Positions 19,901 through 29,574 of a stretch of DNA of 64,000 nucleotides are shown here, piece after piece; the stretch's first letter is position 1; each line of letters opens with the position of its first letter. A program made the translations under genes and the position numbers. Origin of the DNA: Dendrobium chrysotoxum (lineage: Eukaryota > Streptophyta > Magnoliopsida > Asparagales > Orchidaceae); assembly GCA_019925795.1 (NCBI GenBank), contig CM034309.1:25848729-25912728 (forward strand), read 5' to 3'. The notes under the pieces were generated by a model, which was given only the letters and a program-made list of their open reading frames with translations, made no database searches and was not told the origin of the DNA.

Positions 19901-22630
19901 CACAACCCGACTTTCATCGAGAAGCTCAACAAGCGTCATATTGAATTTAGGTTCCAAAATCTGGCTCCTGGACTTTCCCAAACTTTCAAGATCAAGTTCA
20001 AATGATGGTGAATCGGAAAGTGCAGCAGCTACCTTTTCCTCCTTCTCTAGCATTTTGACGGGATTTTCTTCCTGGATTTCGTCGTTGGATATTACGGTAA
20101 GCCCATGAAGCTCCTCGATCTCCTCAAGATCAATGACTTCTTCGGGTAAAAGCTCGTCAATGGAATCAACGAGAGGAGCATTATTCTTATTTTTCGGGGG
20201 ATTGGGAGGCAGAAGGCCTTGTTTAATGAATATCTAGCGCTTGAGGGAGATGACGCGGTCGATATCACCAAACGGGTCATCTCCAGAGGATGACTCGGTG
20301 TCACCGTCTGTAGGTGAAGGAGGGTCTTCTATAAGAGCGAAGGAAGAGACAAAAAGGTGTTGGTCCTCCTTGAACTGCTCCTCCTGGCGATGGCGGGCTG
20401 CGGAACAAAGTGGCACTGGGAGCGGGAGCGGATTGGTGTTGGAAGAATCAGAATTGCCGTTCTGGTCGTGAGACGAAGCAGGATTGCGGCTCTGATCGTG
20501 AGATGAAGCGAAGGCGAAATCGGCATCAAGTTATGGATCTGCTCGGGCTGTGGATATGAGAGCGGAGGTTGGAAGTGGTGTTGCACTAGAACACGGGGCC
20601 AGTCCTGCGAGCGTTCTAGGAGAGCAGAGGAGCGACGAAGAAACCAAAAGCGAATCAGAAGGCGGAGTTAGGGTCGGGCTCGCTCGGATCTGGGATCGTT
20701 CAAGTGAAGAATGGATGATTGGTTGCTGGTTGGTTGCGGGAGGCGGGGGCTGGGCTGTATGGAGGGAGTTGTTAGAGGGAAGTTGCAGATCTGGGGGCGG
20801 AAGAGGTCCGGCGAATCGCTTTTCCTTGACAATGTTAATATCATCGGCGGAAGGATTGTCTTGGAGCGGGGTCGATTGCGCGGGCTTGTTGGGGAAGCAA
20901 AGGGATGACGCCGGAATGGCCGGATTGAGAGCGAACGGAGTGGTAGCGGCGAAATCTTGCTGGAGGGGATCGGGATTGCGAGTATGGTTACAAGATGGAT
21001 TGGAATGGGGCTAGAGCAAAGGCGAGTGGCGGACAAGGACCTCGAGGTAATTGCGAACTATGCGATCGGGCGGAGGATCTCGCCATCGCAGTGGAAGCTG
21101 GAGTGAAGGGTAGTCGTCAACCACGGCTGGTTGATTGCGGAACTATTTGTGATCGCGTGAAGCGGCGGAGAGGAGCGAATGCGAAGACGCCGGTATGGTT
21201 GCCGACGACATCCGCATTCTCCTGATGGACCGAAGGCTTTTGTCTATGGACCAAAGGTTATTGTCAATTTGATCAAGTGATTCATTCACTTGAGCTTGAT
21301 AAAAGGCTATACGGCTTCGATCATCGTCGACAGCCCACATTTCCTTGGCGTCGATCGTCGTCGACCGCCAATCTTATTCTTCGGCTTCGATCGTCGTCAA
21401 CAGCCGACCTTCTTCTGCAGTCCATCGATTTTCGCAAGCTCCAGGCTTCGATACCAAACTGATGTGGTGATCGTCAGAAGAATCGGACCTGCTTGAAGGA
21501 TTTAATCCCAATCTAGGGAACAAGAAAAAAACACAAAGCTTTAAAGCTTTAAAAGAGAGTAATATTTCATTCAATTCGATAAAAGGCTATACGGCTTCGA
21601 TTATTGTCGACAACCGACCTTCTTCTGCAGTCCATCGATCTTCGCAAGCTCCAGGCTCTGATATCAAACTGATGTGGTGATGAAGAATCGGACCTGCTTG
21701 AAGGATTTAATCCCAATCTAGGGAACAAGAAAAAAACACAAAGCTTCAAAGCTTTAAAAGAGAGTAATATTTCATTCGATCTCCTTCCTCTTACACATTC
21801 CACATATATATAATGCGCAAATAGAGATAACCTAGATAATCCTAGAAGATTCTAGAAAACATGAAACAAACTTATAACAAACTAAATAAAATAACCTAAG
21901 GAACAATTTAAGTTATAATGTTCCACATCAATATTTGCCTACTTTTCTTCAAAATTCATCATGAAGGCAGCCAGAATAGTTAATATTTAGGCTATTTATC
22001 TGCTTGCTTTTTCAACTGATAAAGCATTGACATATTTTCATTCATAAACTTTTTTGTATGATTTTCCTTCATAAACTTTCTGTACGATTTTTCTTAATTT
22101 ATGTAAACTAAAACAACCTAATGCCTAACAGTTTATATGTTAGTTGTCAGATCTTTCTGATTGGCATTTGTCTGCCACTATATGCAATTCATTCCAGCAA
22201 TAAGCCATGGGGATTTTGGGATTTCATGGCTACCTGTACATGCATTAGTGGAATTGCGATTGCCTTCTTTGCTGATACACAGCTCTACAATTTCATGCAA
22301 AGAAATGAAGTTCTAAAAGTAGAATGTTCCCCAACAGTACCTAACCTGAACAAAGGCTTGTGGTACTACTCACGCCATCCAAATTATTTTGGGGAGCAGT
22401 TATGGTGGTGGGGCTTATTTGTATTTGCTTGGAATGTGGGACAAGGATGGATGTCTGTCGGGCCGTTTGTGAATACCCTTTGCTTAGCCTATGTCACAGT
22501 TCTTGTCGAACAACGAATGCTTAATCGAGAAGACCGAGCAGCAACTTACCGACATTATCAGAAGACGACTTCTGTATGGATCCCTTGGTTTAAGTTAGCC
22601 ATCAAAGAACCAAAGGTGAAGAAAATTTGA
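16974..22630 (+). CDS. DUF1295 / steroid 5-alpha-reductase-like ER membrane protein
   Basis: Three exons, 16974-17228, 17321-17584 and 22151-22630, join in phase 0 at GT-AG introns to give 332 residues. The start is the ATG at 16974; a second in-frame ATG at 16989 (product starting MRNLKNAAIALL) is equally likely. Several hydrophobic segments span the protein. Exon 3 carries the family hallmark GLWYYSRHPNYFGEQLWWWG at about residues 242-261, and ends in IKEPKVKKI, a lysine-rich tail. DUF1295 proteins are related to steroid 5-alpha-reductase and isoprenylcysteine methyltransferase folds. The RHPNYFGE motif is the expected cofactor-binding region, but the plant substrate is not established here. 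Every exon is open and the splice joins give continuous conserved sequence (HW|MIDLYWT, VSQQ|IFLIGI), so the gene looks functional. Intron 2 is unusually long because of a retrotransposon. Confidence 0.9.
17229..17320 (+). other. DUF1295 gene, intron 1
   Basis: The donor CACTGG|GTGCGC and acceptor GAGTGCAG|ATGATC bound a 92-bp intron. Splicing joins KHW to MIDLYW without changing frame. Confidence 0.85.
18869..19132 (-). repeat. Gene-capturing element, 3' LTR
   Basis: This LTR is over 90 percent identical by eye to 21670-21930, including ACCTGCTTGAA(A/G)GATTTAAT and GAGAGTAATATTTCATTC. It retains TGATGATCGTCGGAAGAATC at its start, which the right LTR has shortened. Confidence 0.9.
19175..19840 (-). 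pseudogene. Chimeric ORF: unknown N-part, BEL1-like homeodomain, rhamnogalacturonan lyase fragment
   Basis: One uninterrupted 221-codon frame joins pieces of unrelated genes. Residues 1-52 are unrecognised. Residues 53-109 (19683-19515) read SVSIPRTWLFKNFLHQYLND, ILARQTGLSRSQ and VYNWFINAKVRLWKPMIEEM, which is a TALE homeodomain of BELL type, including the WFIN recognition helix. Residues 115-195 read TVGVSDFMKDWFFA, NWQIKFKV and LQITIASATLYEILVQFND, matching the C-terminal carbohydrate-binding part of plant rhamnogalacturonan lyases. The last 25 residues look out of frame. BELL proteins are KNOX-partner transcription factors. Rhamnogalacturonan lyases act in the cell wall. The fusion is most likely a by-product of capture. 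Whether it is expressed is unknown. Confidence 0.85.
19857..20416 (-). pseudogene. Captured N-terminal part of a plastid MURE homologue
   Basis: The minus strand from about 20410 reads ARHRQEEQFKEDQHLFVSSF, then GDIDRVISLKR, a stop, IFIKQGLLPPNPPK, LLPEEVIDLEEIEEL, and finally ILEPKFNMTLVELLDESRVV and PFSVYGN before it leaves the family at WVAVSFV. These features match the acidic N-terminal extension and the start of the MurE ligase domain of plant MURE-like proteins, which work in plastid transcription and development. The Mur ligase catalytic domain is absent. One in-frame TAG (after SLKR) breaks the frame. The recognisable part is about 180 codons. Confidence 0.75.
20417..21274 (-). other. 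Gene-capturing element, 5' internal region of unknown origin
   Basis: On the minus strand the sequence codes for proline/serine/asparagine-rich peptides in shifting frames, for example LPPPDLQLPSNNSLHTAQPP. An ORF start at 21340 (MWAVDDDRSRIAFYQAQVNE) could be the remains of a gag or leader ORF. No gag domain is recognised, and it may be a further captured segment. Confidence 0.4.
21275..21669 (-). repeat. Tandemly duplicated LTR/PBS-leader junction
   Basis: The block 21462-21570 repeats the first part of the right LTR (TGATGTGGTGATCGTCAGAA through GAGAGTAATATTTCATTCAA). The leader next to it (GACCTTCTTCTGCAGTCCAT...GCTCCAGGCT) occurs twice, at about 21400-21460 and 21610-21668. The leader itself contains shorter repeats of a CTTCGATCGTCGTCGAC type at 21315-21400. 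So an LTR-plus-leader segment was duplicated, as by slippage or template switching. Confidence 0.75.
21654..21666 (-). promoter_or_regulatory. Primer-binding site of the gene-capturing element
   Basis: Read on the minus strand this is TGATATCAGAGCC, which differs by one base from the TGGTATCAGAGCC commonly used for initiator tRNA-Met priming. It follows the LTR after three bases. The duplicated copy near 21450 reads TGGTATCGAAGCC. Confidence 0.7.
21670..21930 (-). repeat. Gene-capturing element, 5' LTR
   Basis: This LTR ends TTCCACATCA and is followed by the target duplication ATATT. It shares nearly all of its sequence with 18869-19132 and contains CACATATATATAATGCGCAA, an AT-rich tract. 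Confidence 0.9.
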
Positions 22631-23130
22631 TGCTAGCAAACATTTAATTTGAATCTAAGTTCTTTTCTTTTGTGGTCTCAAGTGCATTAGTGTCTTTGTA
22701 ATGTTTTTGTAATATGGATCCTGCTTTCTTGAAGAGCATAGTTCCTTTGTACTACTGCCATCTTTTGTTCAATGAAAGGATTTTTAGGTTGTATTGTAAT
22801 ATAAGAAGTTATTGCTCAGTTTCTGATGGAGTATATTTCTTCATATATTTGCCATAGAATATGATATAAGAGATTATCAGTCACTCTTCAGCATGAAAAT
22901 TTTGATATTTATAAACTTTGATTATCGGTGATATCGAAATGGCCACCTTACAGATAGTATCATTCTTAAAGCACTTGCGTGTCAATGGGTCTTGAAGAGG
23001 GGGAAAGCTTGAAGCTGAATTATTGTCAAGGGAAGAAGAGGGAGAAAAGCTCGCTACAAGGGATGAATGAAGTCCTCAGCTAGCACTTGATTAAGAAGGA
23101 ATAAAGCGACGATGAAGTCTCCTTAATTGA
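22631..23130. other. 3' region of the DUF1295 gene
   Basis: T-rich sequence follows the stop codon. CAATGAAAGG (about 22770) could act as a poly(A) signal. Nothing else is recognised up to the next MITE. Confidence 0.4.
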
Positions 23131-23270
23131 AGAGGCTATTACGTGCAGACGTCGAACGTGTCCAGACATGAATGAGGATGCATCACATCATGCAATACGC
23201 TATGCATTGGATGATGTGGAGCCCCTCATTTGCATCCGGACGCATTCGGCGTCCGCACGTAGTAATTTCA
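23131..23270. mobile_element. MITE, TTATTACGTGCGGA family, copy 3
   Basis: The left end AGAGGCTATTACGTGCAGAC and the right end on the other strand TGAAATTACTACGTGCGGAC are inverted repeats. The interior has CATCACATCATGCA and GATGATGTGGAG arms that add to the fold. Length is about 140 bp, with no coding content. Confidence 0.6.
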
Positions 23271-25380
23271 CGCTTTATTGGCGGCTGTGAGGGAGAACCA
23301 AGAGGGACAAATCAAGGAAGCAATGGAAGAAGGATTGTGATGCCCTAGCTTTCACTTTTTATAAATATGAATCTAAGATGGTGAAGAGGTGGGAGATTTT
23401 TGAGCGATTTTTACGTGATAATGGTGGCTCAATATAACGCCATAGGATTTAATGTAATGATTGAAACCCTAAACTTATAATTTAATTTCTCAAACATCAA
23501 CAAAAATAACCAGAGCTACTATAAAATTCAAATAATAGAAGTAACACAACATTTTTCATTTCATCAAAATTTACATATATACAACAACTCAAATAACATT
23601 CAATCATTTTTACATCAAAAGGATTTAAAATTGGATTACAAAAGAATATCTCGATCACTTTTACTCAGAAGATTCTGCCTCTACCACTTTTTACTCTACT
23701 GGCCTTTACCTTACCCTAAAATATCAGAAAATTCATAGAGTGAGCATAACTCACTTAGTAGATTTCTTTCTCTAGTCTATCATAGATATCAATATCCAAT
23801 TTAAAATATTACATAGCGGTTAATTAATTAAAAACAAATATAATGACTTCAAAAGAATTAATAAAGTATTTATGAAATATGATTTTCTAGGATTTTAGTG
23901 TGTACTTGATTTCAAAGTTCTTAATTATATCTTGGAAGCTACTTTCACACAAAAGTCAGATACATCACGGAAAACTTGCCATCAAAGGTTCATTTGCGCT
24001 TGACTTTCACATTTCATTAGGGCTCATCTAGAATTTCTAGAATTACTAACATTCAGTTTAAAATATTACTTATACTAAATTTATAGAAGTATTAATATAA
24101 GCAATGCAATGACTATAATGTACTTGTTCTAATGTCTACTTATAACTCCACTTTCACTTATGCCTCTATTTAACCTCCCACAACCGCATATAGCAAGTGG
24201 GGTTAGAATCAATATAGAACAGTAAAACATGATCTCTCACACCTGCATTCAGTAAGTAGGGCTAGAATTCATCTCACATCCACACAAGACAAATTGGCCC
24301 ATAATAGAACATACAAGGCTCTTGTTAACACAACAAAGCGTACTTTCCACGTATCAGATCGTCTCCAATGTCGTGCTATGAATAGTGGATCCGTGCAAAT
24401 GTAAATACAATAATAATTAAATTATAAATTCAATGCAATGCTCAGACAATGCATGAATTGCTTGTAAAAAGTCACATTATTTGTATAATATCATACTCAC
24501 TAACATTTTCCTGCTCAAAGTCTAACTTCAGAGGGATATTTACATAAATAATTTTTAAGATTTTTACATAACTATTGCAGTTACCAGAAAAGCCTGAATC
24601 AAGTTATATACTCAGAAATTTGCATAAGAAAAATCAACTAGTGAAACTTTGATTTCTTAGAGTCAAATTATTCAGAACAAAGCGTACAACAAAACTTGAG
24701 GAAAATACATTTTTAGTTCAAATTTTCCTTAGTATCAAGAGTTACAAGGTGAAAACGTCATAAAACTCGAGAAAAATATATTATTTTTTTATAAAATCAT
24801 TAGAATTGAAATCAGAGATAGTAGTTCAGAAGTCTACCTCAAGCTTTATAATATTCTAAACAAACCCTACGGACGAATTCTGAGCTTTGGCCTTTAAAAC
24901 CTCTCTCCTCCTTTCTCTCTCCTCTTCTCCTCTCTCTTCTCTTCCTCTTCTTCTCCTGTGAAGACTGGGGTGAAATGAATTTTAGCAAATGGTTTAAGAT
25001 ATTTTAAATATTTAAAAACCACTAATCTAATCTGGCTAGGTGGCGCTAGCCTTCTCGGTGCCGCAACATTAACCCAAATACTCCAAATTCTCCTAGAATA
25101 AATAAATCAAATTGAGAGTTCGGCGTTGTGGTGCCGCTCCCTAGCACCTTAGTGCCACCCGAGCTTCACCTCCTCACCCGAGAGCTCAATGCCGCGGTGC
25201 CACCCAGCCTTGTGCCGCGGCTCTCCCGGAGTTATTTTGATGATATCAAATTTCACTTTTCCAGACCTCTTTAGATACTCTTGGATCATAATTACTAATC
25301 AAAATTAAATTAAACTAGCATTAATAGTAATTATCTGTGTTTTTGGCTCTATGTATATTACAGTTAAAGGGGGGAAGCTC
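23271..25380 (-). repeat. Probable gypsy-type solo LTR or LTR relic (boundaries uncertain)
   Basis: On the minus strand 23770-23690 reads CTACTAAGTGAGTTATGCTC followed by GGGTAAGGTAAAGGCCAG. This layout resembles the region upstream of the 3' end in long LTRs of Del/Tekay-type gypsy elements. A GC-rich block (25060-25240) and a pyrimidine tract (24899-24957) lie further along. No ORF is present over 2 kb. I found no convincing terminal TG/CA pair with a duplication, so this is a suggestion only. Confidence 0.35.
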
Positions 25381-25663
25381 ATGCAAATCACGAATGAGGA
25401 GATGGGGACTCGTCAATGAGGTGGAGTGTACAGAGAGCATAGAAATTCAGAGTTCTAAAACATTGAAATTACTTGTGACCAACGAAAAGCACGCACCATA
25501 AAAAGAAAAGCTCATAATGATTAAATCACTTAACACCCTAAATATTAAACTCAAGGTTTATTTTTGAGGATGTTTTCTGCCACACTTCTGTTTGGCTATT
25601 ACTTTCTTGCTATGTTGCATAATTTTGATAATGAAAAGCTACTTCTTACAATCAAAATTTTAT

Positions 25664-25771
25664 GCTTCGTTTGGGGCTGCTTTTGGTCACAGTTTTTTCA
25701 CAGTTTTTGTGAAACTTCTGTGCTAGAAAGCTGCTGTAAGAAGTAGTAAGAAACTATTTCAAATGAAAGCT
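25664..25771. mobile_element. Foldback MITE, GGCTTCGTTTGGGA family, copy e
   Basis: The left end GCTTCGTTTGGGGCTGCTTT and the right end on the other strand GCTTTCATTTGAAATAGTTT are an imperfect inverted repeat. The inner arm TTTGTGAAACTTCTGTGCTA resembles that of the other copies. Confidence 0.5.
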
Positions 25772-26495
25772 TAATGTATGATAGCTAAAAGCTATTTTTT
25801 AACATTCCAAAAGAAAATGATGAGCTTTTCAAAAAAATTCCTCATAATAGCTTTACAATTAATTTTACAAAAAAAAATTGCAACTGCCCTAATGGACCCT
25901 CATTGGCCGCCACTCCATCACTTCACAACCAAAAATTAATAATATATGTAGATTATTTTCTTATTAAGTTCATGTTAACTTAGAGAATCAAAGTAAAATC
26001 AGCATATTGCCTAAAGTCAAGAGAAGACCAACTTGAATTGAGCCAGACCAAAATTGAATCCAACAAATTTGGGATATGATCGATTTTTTTTTTTAACTAG
26101 CACACATGTTTACATCAAATTAATTTTTTTTTTCAAGATTACTAGTAGCAAAATCAAATTAATTTTACCGTTTAATTGAGCTTAGAAAAATTTTACTTTT
26201 TCTAGATAAAATCAAACCAATCTATAATTGGTGGCAACTCACTTGAGATTTCCCAACAAGATTGAACTGCATCCAAAACTAAGTATCTAGTTCAAGCGGC
26301 GACATTTTTTCATAAAATTATTAGTGAAGTTATTGTGGGTTAAGTAACTTAGCTGTTTTGGCTGTAAAAATAACTTTCAACCTTATAAATTTTTTAAAAA
26401 TAGTGAAAAAATAATAAAAAAATAATAGCCAAATGAAATTATAATTGCTATCTAAAAAATAAAATAATAAAAAAAATATCCCAAACAGACTCTAA
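25772..26495. other. AT-rich intergenic
   Basis: No coding sequence. The segment 26340-26492 ends in ATATCCCAAACAGAC and may be a further decayed member of the foldback family, but its left end is unclear. Confidence 0.35.
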
Positions 26496-26625
26496 GGTTT
26501 TATTTGGAACAGCTTTCTTACTGCTTTATGAAGCAGTTTCTTTGTACAATTTTTTTTTGAATTTAAATTTTTTTGTACTAAAAATTTACTTTATAAAGTA
26601 GTAAGAAAGTTGTCCAAAAGAAGCC
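26496..26625. mobile_element. Foldback MITE, GGCTTCGTTTGGGA family, copy f, TSD TAA
   Basis: The left end GGTTTTATTTGGAACAGCTT and the right end on the other strand GGCTTCTTTTGGACAACTTT are inverted repeats continuing into TCTTACTGCTTTATGAAGCA against its partner. TAA lies directly outside both ends (26493-26495 and 26626-26628). A TAA duplication is what PIF/Harbinger (Tourist-like) MITEs produce, and this is the best-preserved copy for classifying the family. Confidence 0.6.
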
Positions 26626-26643
26626 TAAGTTGGATCAACTATT

Positions 26644-26693
26644 GGAGAAATTATTCTGTGCGGACTCCGGACATAGCTCTACGTCCGGACTCC
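26644..26693 (+). mobile_element. Half-copy of the TTATTACGTGCGGA-type MITE family
   Basis: GGAGAAATTATTCTGTGCGG is followed by GACTCCGGACATAGCTCTAC and GTCCGGACTCC. The same roughly 50 bases occur inverted at 56891-56939. The inner GGACTCCGGAC / GTCCGGACTCC arms form a short hairpin with one mismatch. Confidence 0.5.
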
Positions 26694-27189
26694 ATAAAAT
26701 GCTGACATGTGTGGCCTGACAACCCGACTTGGTCCACTTGTCCAAAGGTGAAAAACCTGATCTATGAAAATTTTAAAATATGTGCAAACCAAAAGTAGCG
26801 GCATTCTGACATTTCACCTTTAGTTCTTGGATTGAGTCCTCTAGCTCTCTGCTCTCAGTTCTAAGTGTAGCTCTCCGCTCTCAGTTCCAGCAGCTCTTCA
26901 TCTTCACACAAGGCTTGAGTCTTCTACTTGAGAAATTAATTTGTGTAGACGATGAACCTTTCACCATCTTCCGGCAAATCAAAACTGTCAGCATGTGGAG
27001 TTTAAATCCCAGGCAGGAGTTAAGGTTAGATTTATCTCCAGAGTAGCTCTACATCACTAGATATATTGAAATGCCCAAGTTATTTGCTCTGTAAATGGTT
27101 TATCTAAAAGAGTTGTTAGTGTTTAGAGTTTAGAGTATAGGGTTTATGTAAAATTTATGTCAAAATTATTTTATTTCTGAATAGAAATA
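26694..27189. other. Intergenic, nothing recognised
   Basis: This stretch contains a short direct repeat of AGCTCTCCGCTCTCAGTTC type (26838-26890). No coding region was recognised. Confidence 0.4.
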
Positions 27190-27665
27190 TATATTGTTGG
27201 GTATTGCTGGGTATTACTCGGTATTGCTATGTATTATTGTGTATTGCCATGATATATAACAACCAGACATTATTTTAATTGTTTGCTTGAAAACTTTTTA
27301 AGCCTTTTTACAGCTGTGTATTTGAAAAATTTTGTGGGAAATACTATTTTTTCTCTCTTAAGTAAATATGTAATGATCTATATTTTTATGATACAAGTTT
27401 ATGACAACTAGTCATTGTTGTATTTGTTCATTTGAAAACCTTTTTAAGTTTTTTCGGAGCTATATATTTGAGAAATTTGATGGGAAATTTTATTTTTCTC
27501 TCTTTAGTCACTGTATATTATTATGTATTGTTGTGTATTGATGTGAATTACTATGTACTGTTGTGTACTATTGTATGATGCTATGTACTGCTATGTATTG
27601 ATGTATTTTTAGCTATGTATTTAGCTATATATTATTGTATATTACTTTGTATTGCTATATTTTTA
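27190..27665 (+). repeat. Degenerate TGTGTATT-type array 1
   Basis: Irregular repetition of an about 10-11-base word such as TGTGTATTGTTG or ATGTACTGCTATG, with T/G on the plus strand. Units vary, so it is not a simple microsatellite. Related arrays lie at 29575-29850, 31690-32270, 34560-35039 and 46107-46258. Confidence 0.65.
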
Positions 27666-27769
27666 GTTGGGTTAATTTTTAGAAGGAACATGTTTAAAAA
27701 ATGTATTAGCAAAAGGATCATGATATTAATAAAATTTAAAAAGGATCATACGCGTGAACAGTATTCGCG

Positions 27770-27960
27770 TTTTATAAGAAAATGCGGTACAGATTTGCGT
27801 TTTCTATAGAAAACGCAACATGCCTTTGCATTTTCTAAAGAAAAAGCGATATGCCTTTGCATTTTCTGAAGAAAACGTGATCCGCCTTTGCATTTTCTAT
27901 AGAAAACGTGAGCCAGCTTTGCATTTTCAATAGAAAATCCCGTTTCTGCATTCTCTCCTA
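27770..27960 (+). repeat. Tandem array of short palindromes (GCGTTTTCTATAGAAAACGC)
   Basis: About six units of roughly 35-40 bases, each of the form TTTGC(G/A)TTTTCTATAGAAAACG. The unit at 27797-27816 is a perfect 20-base palindrome. Others are imperfect (CATTTTCTAAAGAAAAAGCG, CATTTTCTGAAGAAAACGTG, CATTTTCTATAGAAAACGTG). The spacers share ATGCCTTTG or similar. Confidence 0.75.
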
Positions 27961-28840
27961 TTGAAACAATATAAATATCAACATATTCATGTTTTTTGTT
28001 TAAATACATATTAAAAAAATTAAATATGTATATATTAAATCAAATAAAAGTATTTATTTATTGAGAAATTATTAATTACATAATATTTATTGATGTTTTA
28101 TAATTAGTATTATATTTTAATTTATTATAATTTAATACATTTGATATTTTCGAAATAAACATGTCATTTTGCTAATTTAAAATATTTATAAAAAATATGA
28201 TATAAGAGAAACAAATTTTCTTTTTGTTTGTAATGAATATTTCTAAAATAAGATATAATTAAGTCTATTAATCTATTAATTTTATTTTTAATCTATTAAA
28301 TTTAAAGTAAATTTTTATATAACTTATATTTAACTAATATACTTTGTAATATAAATTTTTTTGTCTAGAACTTCTATTTAACTAATATACTTTTTAACAT
28401 ATGTTTCGCATGATTTTACAATACGATTTTAAAAGACGTATATTAAAAAAAAATTCATTATCATTAATAGCCGAAAGAGTGAGGTCTACTATAGGAACAA
28501 CATAATTATCTTAAAACTAATTTTTTTTTACCCAGAACATTAAATGCAGAGAGAGAGTGTGAGAGCGACGGATACCAAAATTTGTTAGTTCTAAATTATT
28601 ATAGAGAATTAGATGATATACATTATTATAATATTACAGGAGATATATTCTGACTTAACAAAATAAGATAAATTTAATATTTCTGTAATGATTTTGATTA
28701 CTAATAATTTATTCTTATTTTGAATACTTAAATTTCCATAATAATCTTCTGTATGTGATTCTTATTGATTTCTATATAATTTAATTATTCTGTAATGATT
28801 TTGTTGGTTTTAATATTTAAGTAAAATTATTTTTAACTAC
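27961..28840. other. AT-rich, nothing recognised
   Basis: Very AT-rich sequence without coding signals. It may be the 5' non-coding part of the Mutator-like element. Confidence 0.4.
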
Positions 28841-29529
28841 ATCAGCCCATAATGTCCAAGTTCAAACCCCCTCGATTATAGATCCTCTTGATGCCCTTTA
28901 TGCCGACATCATAGATAAAGGCACTGTTATCATAATTCATCCTAATTTCCCTTCTGCTGTAAATCCATATATTGTTGACATAGATGATGATGATGATATC
29001 TACCACTATTATAGTACATCAAATCACCCAAAAAAAGTAAGTTCTCGTGCTCTAGTTGAAGAGGATGACAATGAATTTTTTTTCTTCAACCCCCAGCATG
29101 GGAATAACATGCTAGGTAAAGGGTAGGGCGAACAGAGTTAAGATTATAATCAAGACACCCTTCGCACTAGGTCAGATAGAGAAGAAGCAACCAAAGACCA
29201 AAGAATCAGCCTACGCAAAAAGTTATTGTATCTAAGAATGAAATCAAGACAATCAAAAATAGGTGGACAGAAAGATGAAAAGAGACAATGAAACAACCAA
29301 AAAGCAGCCTACACAAATAGTACCTGCACCTACTGTAGTCATTATTGTGGATGGGGGAGTTTCTACATAAGAAGTACATACACCTGATGTTATCATTATT
29401 GTAGATGAGGAGAAAGCTACAATCGCTAAGCCAGTAAAAAAGAAGATGGAATTTGTAGGGAGGGAGCTGCTTAATGAAGAAATAAGGATGTTCATGGATA
29501 GATGTTTAGAGAAATATGCTGGCAAGTAA
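28841..29529 (+). pseudogene. Possible upstream exon of the Ulp1-type protein
   Basis: The plus strand reads DPLDALYADIIDKGTVIIIH and AVNPYIVDIDDDDDIYHYY before stops. Another frame near 29430 gives MEFVGRELLNEEIRMFMD and ends at 29529. The acidic, lysine-rich composition fits the N-terminal half of the Ulp1-containing MULE proteins, but no domain can be named. The array at 29575-29850 follows and is bounded on the right by TTTTGCAG, a plausible intron acceptor. Confidence 0.35.
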
Positions 29530-29574
29530 TTTTAAATTATGTTTTTAGTTGTTTATGTGTTTCTCTCTAATTAG

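Larger units (their letters stand above)
18864..21935 (-). mobile_element. Non-autonomous LTR retrotransposon carrying captured host-gene fragments
   Basis: Two LTRs (18869-19132 and 21670-21930) of about 262 bp begin TGATGTG and end CACATCA. They are flanked by the identical 5-bp duplication ATATT (18864-18868 and 21931-21935). The element is oriented minus: a primer-binding site TGATATCAGAGCC (21654-21666), one base from the initiator tRNA-Met type, lies inside the right LTR. The 2.5-kb interior has no protease, integrase or RT. It contains, in order, a proline/serine-rich region, part of a MURE homologue, a BEL1-like homeodomain and a rhamnogalacturonan lyase segment. It sits antisense in intron 2 of the DUF1295 gene. 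Confidence 0.9.
17585..22150 (+). other. DUF1295 gene, intron 2 (4.6 kb, contains a retrotransposon)
   Basis: The donor is CAGCAG|GTATAG and the acceptor AGTTGTCAG|ATCTTT. Without the inserted element (18869-21930 plus the 5-bp duplication) the intron would be about 1.5 kb. The 17600-18868 part has T-rich plant intron composition, with a C homopolymer of about 30 bases at 18680-18711. ORFs inside it are not conserved coding sequence. Confidence 0.8.

Noticed and set aside
20550..21225. Plus-strand ORFs up to 154 codons inside intron 2
   Set aside because: They run antisense to the retrotransposon's minus-strand content and have glycine/arginine-rich composition from reverse reading of proline/serine codons.
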